DNA of 64,000 bases from contig NZ_AXAY01000035.1 of NCBI RefSeq assembly GCF_000473045.1, forward strand, positions 37,063 to 101,062, given 5' to 3'. Source of the stretch: Bradyrhizobium sp. WSM3983 (GTDB lineage: Bacteria; Pseudomonadota; Alphaproteobacteria; Rhizobiales; Xanthobacteraceae). Numbering within the stretch: the first letter of the stretch is position 1; every line of letters starts with the position of its first letter. This document shows positions 28,407 through 36,306 of the stretch, piece after piece. The notes beneath the pieces are model-generated. The model had not been told where the DNA came from. It made no database searches and was given only the letters and a program-made list of their open reading frames with translations. The position numbers were made by a program, and so were the translations under genes.

Positions 28407-28736
28407 TCGTTTGATCAATTATTGCGCCGCCCGGGATGTCGTTGGAGCTCGGAATCTTGCCTGGAACATGAAATACGTATTGTAAGGTCCCAAAAAGATG
28501 TTGTGGGCGGCGCGTCGGGGACGTGACTCCTGCACGAGTGTGGACGACGTAGAGAGCTAGCTCGTTGCGAGTACCGCTCTGTGGTTGCCCGATGCGAACC
28601 TCGGCTGCGTGCGGTGAGAACAGGTAGGCCATCGCGCGAATATCGTTCGGGTGCCATCGATGCCTGAACGTCGGAGGAGCCGACGTCCGTCAGCTCTCGC
28701 ACTGTCCGCCGAGACCCAGCTGACAAGGATTCAGCA
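28407..28736. other. Intergenic stretch
   Basis: About 330 bases; nothing supported. Minus-strand frames here are Arg/Ser-rich without recognisable domains. Confidence 0.45.
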
Positions 28737-29012
28737 CTAGATCATGATCTCGTCCGAGGTGTAGTTCTTGGTCTCGTCGCATGCGCCGGCCAATGTTCTA
28801 TCCTGTCTTGAACGCACCGCTGCTTTGAAAGGCTGTGAAATACCGAGAAGAGACAAGGCGACGAAAACCGTCTGGTGTTCGGGCGCCTGATGATCCCCGA
28901 TCGTCGGGTCGGCTATGAGGGCGGCACGGACAAGTGAATCTTCTGCGAGCAGAAAAGCCGGCCTGCCGATGATGCGATAAGGAGCGGCACGCGTCTGCGC
29001 CGCTTGATTCAT
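28737..29012 (-). CDS. Hypothetical protein
   Basis: A 91-residue predicted protein starting MNQAAQTRAAPYRIIGRPAF. It has a hydrophobic middle (AEDSLVRAALIAD, VFVALSLLGIS), but no recognisable domain. The composition is more protein-like than the overlapping frames. The frame is open upstream to 29141. It ends about 330 bases from the nod-box-preceded gene, tail to tail. Existence is uncertain. Confidence 0.3.
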   Translation of the reverse strand: MNQAAQTRAAPYRIIGRPAFLLAEDSLVRAALIADPTIGDHQAPEHQTVFVALSLLGISQPFKAAVRSRQDRTLAGACDETKNYTSDEIMI

Positions 29013-29179
29013 TGCGCTTGATCCGGACTGCGGCACGAACTGGACATAGCAGTAAGGCCGCAAAGAGGTCACACAGATAGAGCAAACCAACGGGGTCGAG
29101 GCTCTATGATGATCATCGATCGTCGCCGGAATGATTGTCACGGCCGATGTTCAAGGAAGCCGTGCTTTTCTAGTCCGAC

Positions 29180-29863
29180 TCAGGGCGGGACGGATGCCGC
29201 GCCATTCAATTCAACTGAGTAGCCGATGCCGCGCGCGGTCCTGATCCGTAGCGTCGCAACGGACTTCCTCAAATGCCCGCGCAAGCGATAGATTGCGCCT
29301 TCAAGCGCATTGGTCGAGACGTCATTGTCGAACGAATAGATGCTATCCTCCAGTGACGCGCGCGGCACCGTGCGGCCTGCATGACTGAGCAGATGCTCCA
29401 GAATGCACAGTTCACGGCGTGCGATCCTTAGCGGCCGGCCATCAACCCAAGCTTGCCGGCCGATCGGATCGAACTCGACATTCCCAAGCCCGATAAGTGG
29501 GGCTGTCATTTGCTTTGATCGCCGCAACATGGCTCGCATCCGGGCGATGAGTTCATCAGTGGACACGGGCTTGCACATGAAATCGTCCGCACCACCGTTG
29601 AAACTTGCAATCCGGCGATCGAGATCGCTTATCACCATCGCGGGCATCGCCTTTCCGTTCCGCCTCAATTGCTTCAGCCAGTCCAAGCCGTCCCCATCGG
29701 GTAGAGCCAACTCGAGAAGAAGAATGTCGTACCGCGCGCAACCAACAGCGGCCCCCGCTTCATCCAGAGTGTGCGTCACGTCGACGGCGAACCCGCAGTT
29801 CAACAGAGCTCCTTGGACGGAACGCGCAAAGCCGGTGTGATGATCAACCAAGAGTGTTCGCAT
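29180..29863 (-). CDS. OmpR/PhoB-type response regulator with altered receiver
   Basis: A 227-residue protein with a receiver domain (residues 1 to about 115) and a C-terminal winged helix of the OmpR type (SHAGRTVPRASLEDSIY, TNALEGAIYRLRGHLRKSVA). The start at 29863 has AGAAG upstream; a TTG at 29881 is also in frame. In the receiver, the position of the phospho-accepting Asp is Glu51 (LLELALPDGDG), and the acidic pair near the N terminus is Asp-His rather than Asp-Asp. The conserved Lys (CKP) is kept. These changes suggest phosphorylation-independent action. No histidine kinase gene is nearby. Confidence 0.85.
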   Translation of the reverse strand: MRTLLVDHHTGFARSVQGALLNCGFAVDVTHTLDEAGAAVGCARYDILLLELALPDGDGLDWLKQLRRNGKAMPAMVISDLDRRIASFNGGADDFMCKPVSTDELIARMRAMLRRSKQMTAPLIGLGNVEFDPIGRQAWVDGRPLRIARRELCILEHLLSHAGRTVPRASLEDSIYSFDNDVSTNALEGAIYRLRGHLRKSVATLRIRTARGIGYSVELNGAASVPP

Positions 29864-30539
29864 TTCATCTTCTTTCGTCAATCTGCGACGAATTCAGGTC
29901 GTTCACCGATCCGACAAGAGCCACGCCAACACAGCCATCGTTGATCTCCAACTGACCGTCCTGGTCCTGGCGCAAGTGGGTCGGCGGTGGTTCTCCCGCC
30001 TTCCCACCGGCCATATTGATAACCTGCAACCGCGCGAAGCTTGAAGAGGTTGCGGTGCAAGCTTAAGGGTTCGAGACATTCGCAAGTCTGCTAGCTGTCA
30101 GGATGTTCCGACGCGACCGACGCGTCTCGCAGTCCGTGTCGGAAAACCTACAATCTGACGCTACGTGCGATTCAAGCCCATCCGTGGACCCCTTTCGAGA
30201 TTATCCAGATATTCGCAGGGCTTGCGCAGCGAGAACGAAATGTTGAGGGGCGCAAGCCATCGAGCGCCGGCGGAATTGGTTTGGATTGTGGGGGTAGCGC
30301 CCGTTGCGGCGACAGTCGGGATAACGGGCGTCCAGCTCGAGGCTGCGCTCAGCGAGAGCAAGTCGAGAGACTAAAGGTAGCCCGGTTAGGGCGGCCTTTC
30401 CGAAGGGGCGGAGCATGCTGCTATTTGCGATGAAGCCTCGCGCCCCGAAGGTCCGGCTTGTGACACGCTGCTCCGCCCATACACCTGCAAGACCAGAAAA
30501 TACGCAAGACAATTGCAGCGTTGTGAGTTGGCACGTGCC
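29864..30539. other. Gene-poor stretch
   Basis: About 680 bases between the response regulator and the ferredoxin promoter. Frames on both strands overlap and have no recognised domain. Confidence 0.45.
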
Positions 30540-30555
30540 TTGAACGGGCGAAGGC
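30540..30555 (+). promoter_or_regulatory. Possible -24/-12 (RpoN) promoter
   Basis: TGGCACGTGCCTTGAA has a perfect -24 element but TTGAA instead of TTGCW at -12. It is 33 bases upstream of the ferredoxin gene. No TGT-N10-ACA NifA site was found above it, so it is weaker than the other promoters. Confidence 0.4.
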
Positions 30556-30588
30556 TGTCCCGCATCGCATTCCCAGGAAATCACCATT

Positions 30589-30783
30589 ATGGCTTACAAG
30601 ATAGTCGCGTCCCAGTGCACCGCCTGCGGCGCATGTGAGTTTGAATGCCCCAACGCGGCAGTCAACCTCAAACGTGACGTATATGTGATCGATCCGAAGA
30701 AGTGCACCGAATGCGAGGGACATTCTGACACGCCCCAATGCGCCGCTGTCTGCCCCGTTCCCAACACGTGTGTCGCGGTCTAG
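30589..30783 (+). CDS. 2[4Fe-4S] ferredoxin, FdxN/FrxA type
   Basis: A 64-residue low-potential ferredoxin. CTACGACEFECP gives the first CxxCxxCxxxCP set. The second set is CTECEGHSDTPQCAAVCP, with the longer CxxC-x8-C spacing typical of the nif-linked FdxN family. It is about 55% identical by eye to the ferredoxin after nifB at 57307. Such proteins donate electrons to nitrogenase or to NifB. It stands alone here behind a possible RpoN promoter, 2.3 kb before nifD. Confidence 0.9.
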   Translation: MAYKIVASQCTACGACEFECPNAAVNLKRDVYVIDPKKCTECEGHSDTPQCAAVCPVPNTCVAV

Positions 30784-31756
30784 TGGAGCGCTGATGAGGA
30801 TGGCCGGTACGAGCAGCCCGGTCCCACAATGGAGCGCTGCTGCCTGTCTTGTGCTGACCTGGTTGCCGGTGAGCTGGCAAAGAGAGTTCCGCTCCCTGGT
30901 GGCGATCGCGGCCATTCCGTGTTCCAGGAGCGCATCATCGGAAACCCACAGAAATCGCAGGGCAGGATAATAACGCGGGCGCTGCTCCTGTCTGACCAGG
31001 CCAAGATCGGCAACAAGCTGGAGCTGCAAATCTTCGGGATGGCGATGCGCGCCGGCACCCCATAGCGCGATGCCGCTGATCGAGCTGTTCAGCGTGCCGG
31101 CCACGTGCCGTGCGTCATTGGCGCTCTACAACACGCATGCAAATGTTGATGCACTCGCGCGGGCTGTTATTGCGGTCGATGAATTGCTCGCATAAACGGG
31201 CGGGTGCTCCGTCGCATCGCCGCATCAATACGTGTAATCCTATTAGCGTGTGGCCCCTGCCGGCGTGGTTAAGGCGGTTCTTCGTCGCGACCAAAAACGA
31301 GGGCACGCGCGCTGGAGGACAATGGCGCGGCATTGGCCGATGCGAGCGACATGAAAATCCGGTTGCAATGCTGGAGCTTTCATCCCTGCCAAGTCACGTT
31401 TCAATCCGCAGGTCCTGCTCGCGGTGATGCGCGCTACGACGCGCCGGATCCAGACCGGTCTTCGCCCTTGCTGTCGTTGGGGTGAAGACGGTGGCCGCTA
31501 TTTTGCCACCAAACCGACCGAACCGGAGACCCGGACTGCACCCGACATGCCCTTCGACGCGAAGCGTACTGCGGCTTCGATGAAGTCATCCTGATCTCGG
31601 ACAGAGGCAAAAAAGATCAAGTGGCGGCAGCAAACTCATTGATTGACTTTGGGGTGTTCGCCCGACGAGCTTCAGGGGGTCGGGACTGCGGCAGCGCGCT
31701 TCGCACAGCTTCATCAAGCTGAACACGCTGCGCCGGCCATTGCCCTGGCAAGCAGC
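30784..31756. other. Gene-poor stretch after the ferredoxin
   Basis: About 970 bases. Short frames occur on both strands (for example 30829-31065 plus), but none is recognised. One plus-strand segment at about 31480-31720 reads continuously without a start codon and may be a gene remnant. Confidence 0.4.
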
Positions 31757-31792
31757 GGAAAACGAAAGCGCCCGCCCGAAGAGGGCGGGCGC
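31757..31792 (-). terminator. Rho-independent terminator of the RTX gene
   Basis: A perfect ten-base-pair stem (GCGCCCGCCC at 31768-31777, GGGCGGGCGC at 31783-31792) with a five-base loop. On the minus strand it is followed by TTTCGTTTTCC. It lies 15 bases after the RTX gene stop. Confidence 0.85.
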
Positions 31793-31806
31793 GGTTGGGT
31801 TGCGGG

Positions 31807-32604
31807 TCAGTGGAATGTGAAGTCCGATGCGCTCAGGCCCAAGCTGGCCAGGCCGTCCACGCTGTGCACATTGCTCAGGTGGGCGAACTCATCCACGTGG
31901 TTCGCGGAGGTGACGTAGGCCAGATTCGCACTCATGCTATTGTATCCAAAGTAGACGATAATGTCGCCGGGGGCCGCGGAAATGGCGCTGGCTGCGTCAG
32001 AGCCGTTGGAAAAACCCCGATCGGTGATCACCACGACATGTTCCCCGTGAGCACCTGAGGCCGGGCCACTGTAGAACGTGTCCACCTGATTGCCCGGGCG
32101 CGCGTGATTGAGGAAGTTCGCGTTGAGACCGTCGCTGCCAAAGCCGACCGCGTCGAATGCGAAGGTGTCCTGTGCCGGGTCAAAATCCACGATAGTAGTG
32201 TGGTCGGCGTCCGGCCCGTACTGTTTGTCGAACCCGGGGATCGGATTGTGGAACTGGAACGCAAAGGTGTCGTTGCCGGTGCCTCCCGTCAGGGAATCCC
32301 TTCCGTCACCGGCGAAGAGGACGTCGTCGCCGGGACCGCCGTAGAGTTTATCATTGCCCTCATTGATGATTCGCGGTTTGTCGGGGCCGTTGTCGCCATA
32401 GAGGAAGTCGTTACCCTCGTCGCCGAAGACGTTGTCGTTGCCCTCGCCACCGAAGACTCGGTCATTGCCCTCACCGGCCGAGATGACGTCGTTTCCGGCA
32501 CGACCGTCGATCCAGTCATCGCCCTTGGGGTCGATGATTATATCGTTACCGTCGCCGCCAAAGAGACTGTTGCTGCCCGGACCGCCAACAATTGGTTTGT
32601 CCAC
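31807..32604 (-). CDS. RTX-type calcium-binding repeat protein
   Basis: A 265-residue acidic protein. Residues about 8-120 hold at least eight GGxGxDxxx nonapeptides (such as GGEGNDNVF, GDEGNDFLY, GGPGDDVLF, GGTGNDTFAF) that form a calcium-binding beta roll. The C-terminal half (about 120-265) has no domain I can name. There is no N-terminal signal peptide; RTX proteins are usually exported by type I systems. It is transcribed away from nifD and ends at a strong terminator. A surface or secreted role is inferred. Confidence 0.85.
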   Translation of the reverse strand: MDKPIVGGPGSNSLFGGDGNDIIIDPKGDDWIDGRAGNDVISAGEGNDRVFGGEGNDNVFGDEGNDFLYGDNGPDKPRIINEGNDKLYGGPGDDVLFAGDGRDSLTGGTGNDTFAFQFHNPIPGFDKQYGPDADHTTIVDFDPAQDTFAFDAVGFGSDGLNANFLNHARPGNQVDTFYSGPASGAHGEHVVVITDRGFSNGSDAASAISAAPGDIIVYFGYNSMSANLAYVTSANHVDEFAHLSNVHSVDGLASLGLSASDFTFH

Positions 32605-32880
32605 CGCGAATACTCCTTGTTAGACAGCCCCACCACGCCACCTGGCTCGTTCATATTGCTCGTCGGCCGATTAGAACAATTCATTGTTTTGATAGAACGC
32701 ATCGACCTGGCGGATACATCCACGCGCGCTTCTCTGGCTTAACACCTCAGCGCATCAGCTGGTGCGACCGGTTTGAGCTGGTGCCCGCCCGGCCATGATG
32801 CAGTTGGCAGCGGGCGCGCCAAGCCCACCCAAGGCTAACGCTTTGCAGTCGAATATCAGCGGTGCATGACACGCTGGTCC
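32605..32880. other. Divergent region between the RTX gene and nifD control sites
   Basis: About 275 bases without a supported gene. The RTX promoter should lie here, but no minus-facing -24/-12 element was recognised. Confidence 0.4.
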
Positions 32881-32896
32881 TGTTTTCTATCGAACA
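32881..32896. promoter_or_regulatory. NifA upstream activator site 1 of nifD
   Basis: TGTTTTCTATCGAACA fits TGT-N10-ACA exactly and lies about 120 bases before the nifD -24 element. Confidence 0.75.
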
Positions 32897-32931
32897 GGCG
32901 CAAACGAGTCCGTCTATGGGGAAGCTCCCGA

Positions 32932-32947
32932 TGTCGGGTTTGCAACA
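32932..32947. promoter_or_regulatory. NifA upstream activator site 2 of nifD
   Basis: TGTCGGGTTTGCAACA fits TGT-N10-ACA exactly and lies about 70 bases before the nifD -24 element. Confidence 0.75.
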
Positions 32948-33016
32948 CAGTCTGGTCGGGCTTGCCGACAAAGCTATGTGCTTCCAATTCCGCTAGTTTT
33001 TGCGATTGCACGCGGC

Positions 33017-33032
33017 TGGCACGGTCGTTGCT
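33017..33032 (+). promoter_or_regulatory. -24/-12 RpoN promoter of nifD
   Basis: TGGCACGGTCGTTGCT matches TGGCACG-N4-TTGCW with GG and GC ten bases apart. It lies 47 bases before the nifD start and behind two NifA sites. It should drive the whole nifDKENX-fdxB operon. Confidence 0.92.
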
Positions 33033-33079
33033 AAACTCCTGGCCGAGCACTGTCGCGCTAACTCTCAAAGGTAATCAGC

Positions 33080-34582
33080 ATGAGCTTCGCTACGACCGAA
33101 AGCATTGAAGAGATCAAGGCTCGCAATAAGGAACTCATCCAGGAGGTGCTGACGGTCTATCCTGACAAGACTGCAAAACGGCGCGCCAAGCATCTGAACG
33201 TTCATGAGGCAGGGAAGGCGGATTGCGGAGTTAAGTCAAATCTCAAATCCATCCCCGGCGTGATGACGATCCGCGGCTGCGCCTATGCAGGCTCCAAGGG
33301 CGTGGTCTGGGGGCCGATCAAGGACATGATACACATCAGCCACGGTCCGGTGGGGTGCGGCCAGTACTCTTGGGGGTCGCGGCGCAACTACTACGCTGGC
33401 ACGACCGGTATCGATACGTTCGTGACCTTGCAGTTCACGTCCGACTTCCAGGAAAAGGATATCGTGTTCGGCGGCGACAAGAAGCTCGTCAAACTCATCG
33501 ACGAGCTCCAGGAGCTGTTCCCGCTCAACAACGGCATCACCATCCAGTCGGAATGCCCGATCGGCCTGATCGGCGACGACATCGAGGCAGTATCCAAGGC
33601 CAAGTCGAAAGAATATGGCGGCAAGACGATCGTGCCGGTTCGCTGCGAGGGGTTCCGCGGCGTCTCGCAGTCGCTCGGGCACCATATCGCCAACGATGCC
33701 GTGCGCGATTGGGTCTTCGACAGGCTCACGCCCGAGAAGTCGTCCCGCTTCGAGCCGACGCCCTACGACGTTGCGATCATCGGAGATTACAACATCGGCG
33801 GTGATGCCTGGTCGTCTCGGATCCTGCTGGAGGAAATGGGGCTGCGCGTCATCGCCCAGTGGTCCGGAGATGGGTCGCTGGCCGAACTCGAGGCCACACC
33901 CAAGGCGAAGCTCAACATACTGCATTGCTACCGCTCGATGAACTACATCTCCCGTCACATGGAGGAGAAGTTCGGCATTCCATGGTGCGAATACAATTTC
34001 TTCGGTCCCACAAAAATCGCGGAGTCACTTCGCAGGATAGCGGGCTATTTCGACGACAGGATCAAGGAAGGAGCCGAGCGGGTGATTGCGAAATACCAGC
34101 CGCTTGTTGATGCGGTGGTCGCAAAATACCGCCCCCGCCTGGAAGGCAAGACCGTGATGCTGTTCGTTGGTGGATTGCGTCCACGCCATGTGATCGGAGC
34201 CTACGAGGACCTCGGCATGGAAGTCGTCGGCACGGGCTATGAGTTTGGCCACAACGATGACTATCAGCGAACCGCCCAGCATTACGTCAAGGACGGCACG
34301 CTCATCTACGATGATGTCAATGGCTATGAGTTCGAGCGCTTCGTCGAGAAGATGCAGCCCGACCTGGTCGGCTCGGGCATCAAGGAAAAATATGTGTTCC
34401 AGAAGATGGGTGTGCCGTTCCGGCAGATGCACTCCTGGGACTATTCGGGTCCGTATCACGGTTATGACGGCTTTCCGATCTTCGCGCGCGACATGGACAT
34501 GGCCATCAACTCGCCAGTCTGGAGGAAGACCAAGGCGCCTTGGAAGGCTGTCGCAGAACCGAGGCTCATGGCTGCGGAATAG
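33080..34582 (+). CDS. nifD: Nitrogenase MoFe protein alpha chain
   Basis: A 500-residue subunit of dinitrogenase. The P-cluster ligands are Cys67 (RGCAYAG), Cys93 (GPVGCG) and Cys159 (ECPIGLIGDD). The FeMo-cofactor ligands are Cys283 (LHCYRSMNY) and His451 (RQMHSWDYSG). Gln197 and His201 in SQSLGHH match the residues near homocitrate and the substrate site. The start has AAGG upstream. It is the first gene of the operon, and nifK follows after 70 bases. All cofactor ligands are intact, so it encodes a functional Mo-nitrogenase. Confidence 0.98.
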   Translation: MSFATTESIEEIKARNKELIQEVLTVYPDKTAKRRAKHLNVHEAGKADCGVKSNLKSIPGVMTIRGCAYAGSKGVVWGPIKDMIHISHGPVGCGQYSWGSRRNYYAGTTGIDTFVTLQFTSDFQEKDIVFGGDKKLVKLIDELQELFPLNNGITIQSECPIGLIGDDIEAVSKAKSKEYGGKTIVPVRCEGFRGVSQSLGHHIANDAVRDWVFDRLTPEKSSRFEPTPYDVAIIGDYNIGGDAWSSRILLEEMGLRVIAQWSGDGSLAELEATPKAKLNILHCYRSMNYISRHMEEKFGIPWCEYNFFGPTKIAESLRRIAGYFDDRIKEGAERVIAKYQPLVDAVVAKYRPRLEGKTVMLFVGGLRPRHVIGAYEDLGMEVVGTGYEFGHNDDYQRTAQHYVKDGTLIYDDVNGYEFERFVEKMQPDLVGSGIKEKYVFQKMGVPFRQMHSWDYSGPYHGYDGFPIFARDMDMAINSPVWRKTKAPWKAVAEPRLMAAE

Positions 34583-34652
34583 GCGGCCTCTCCGCCTCTC
34601 TTCAGAGGCGTCGAGCCGACATTGACCACGATATCAAAAGGATTCCCACGAA

Positions 34653-36209
34653 ATGGCGCAGAATGCAGAACACGTGCTCGATCATGTCGAGCTGTTCCGC
34701 GGTCCGGAATACCAGCAAATGCTGGCCAACAAGAAGAAGATGTTCGAGAACGCTCGAGATCCCGCGGAGGTCGAACGCATCAGGGAATGGTCGAAGACGC
34801 CCGAATATCGCGAAAAGAACTTTGCGCGGGAAGCTCTGACGATAAACCCGGCCAAGGCTTGCCAGCCGCTTGGCGCGGTCTTCGCCTCCGTCGGATTCGA
34901 GGGCACGCTGCCCTTCGTGCACGGCTCCCAGGGCTGCGTCGCCTATTACCGCAGCCATCTGTCGCGGCACTTCAAGGAGCCGAGTTCCTGCGTCTCCTCG
35001 TCGATGACGGAAGATGCCGCAGTCTTCGGCGGCCTGAACAACATGGCCGATGGGCTCGCCAACAGCTATAACATGTACAAGCCCAAGATGATCGCGGTCT
35101 CCACGACCTGCATGGCGGAGGTAATCGGGGACGACCTCAACGCCTTCATCAAGACCTCCAAGGAGAGAGGATCGGTCCCGCAGCATTTCGATGTGCCGTT
35201 CGCGCACACGCCAGCCTTCGTCGGCAGCCACATTACGGGCTATGATAATGCGCTGAAGGGTATCCTAGAGCATTTCTGGGACGGCAAAGCCGGAACAGCA
35301 CCGAAGCTCGATCGCACCCCCAACGAGAAGATCAACTTTATCGGCGGCTTTGACGGCTTCACTGTTGGCAATACCCGTGAAATCAAGCGCATCTTCGACT
35401 TGATGGATGTCCAGTACACTATCCTCGCTGATAATTCCGATGTGTTCGATACGCCGACCGACGGCGAATTCAGGATGTATGACGGCGGCACCACATTGGA
35501 AGACGCCGCGAACGCGGTTCACGCCAAGGCGACGCTCTCTGCGCAGCAATGGTGCACGGAAAAGACGCTTGCGTTCATCGCCGGCCATGGCCAGGAGGTC
35601 CTGGCGTTCAATCATCCGGTCGGCGTCTCCGCGACCGACGAGCTCCTCATGGCGTTATCGCGCATCACCGGCAAGGAAATCCCCGAGGCGCTGGCGCGAG
35701 AGCGCGGCCGCCTGGTGGACGCGATGGCCGACTCCAGCGCGCATATCCATGGCAAGAAATTCGCGATCTACGGCGATCCAGACCTATGTTATGGGCTAAC
35801 TGCCTTCCTGCTCGAACTGGGCGCCGAACCGGTCCATGTGCTGTCCACGAACGGCAACAAGGCCTGGCACGATAAAATGCAGGCGTTGTTTGCGAGCTCG
35901 CCCTTTGGCCAGAACTGCCATGCCTATCCGGGGCGAGACCTCTGGCACATGCGCTCGCTGCTCTTCACGGAGCCGGTCGATTTCCTGATCGGCAACACGC
36001 ATGGCAAATATCTGGAGCGCGATACCGGCACCCCGCTGATCCGCATCGGTTTCCCCATTTTTGATCGGCATCACCATCACCGCTCTCCGGTGTGGGGCTA
36101 TCAAGGCGGCATGAACGTTTTGGTGAAGATCCTCGACAAGATATTCGACGAGATCGACAAGAAGACCAGCGTGGCGGGCACCGACTATAGCTTTGACATC
36201 ATTCGTTGA
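34653..36209 (+). CDS. nifK: Nitrogenase MoFe protein beta chain
   Basis: A 518-residue subunit. The P-cluster ligands Cys70 (AKACQP), Cys95 (GSQGCVAYY) and Cys153 (STTCMAEVIGDD) fall at the same numbers as in the Azotobacter protein. At position 188, where Azotobacter has a Ser that ligates the oxidised P cluster, this protein has Ala (HTPAFVGS). Position 99 is Tyr. The Tyr99/Ala188 pair matches the alternative tyrosine-ligated class described for Gluconacetobacter. It pairs with NifD in the alpha2-beta2 tetramer. Confidence 0.98.
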   Translation: MAQNAEHVLDHVELFRGPEYQQMLANKKKMFENARDPAEVERIREWSKTPEYREKNFAREALTINPAKACQPLGAVFASVGFEGTLPFVHGSQGCVAYYRSHLSRHFKEPSSCVSSSMTEDAAVFGGLNNMADGLANSYNMYKPKMIAVSTTCMAEVIGDDLNAFIKTSKERGSVPQHFDVPFAHTPAFVGSHITGYDNALKGILEHFWDGKAGTAPKLDRTPNEKINFIGGFDGFTVGNTREIKRIFDLMDVQYTILADNSDVFDTPTDGEFRMYDGGTTLEDAANAVHAKATLSAQQWCTEKTLAFIAGHGQEVLAFNHPVGVSATDELLMALSRITGKEIPEALARERGRLVDAMADSSAHIHGKKFAIYGDPDLCYGLTAFLLELGAEPVHVLSTNGNKAWHDKMQALFASSPFGQNCHAYPGRDLWHMRSLLFTEPVDFLIGNTHGKYLERDTGTPLIRIGFPIFDRHHHHRSPVWGYQGGMNVLVKILDKIFDEIDKKTSVAGTDYSFDIIR

Positions 36210-36306
36210 TGACGAACGACGCGAAGCCATCGCCAGCAGACATCGGCGATGGCTGAGCGAAGAAGGGGCCGCTTTTTCACATAATCGCGATTGAGAGGAG
36301 AGACCG

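Noticed and set aside
28399..28414. TTGATCGTTTGATCAA as an FNR/FixK box
   Set aside because: The two half-sites are six bases apart instead of four, and it overlaps the stop codon of the nod-box gene.
30421..31104. Minus-strand frame of 227 codons over the ferredoxin
   Set aside because: It overlaps the well-supported ferredoxin at 30589-30783 and has no recognisable domain.
32104..32742. Plus-strand frame of 212 codons
   Set aside because: It mirrors the RTX repeats on the other strand; its Val/Ala repeats come from the glycine-rich nonapeptides.
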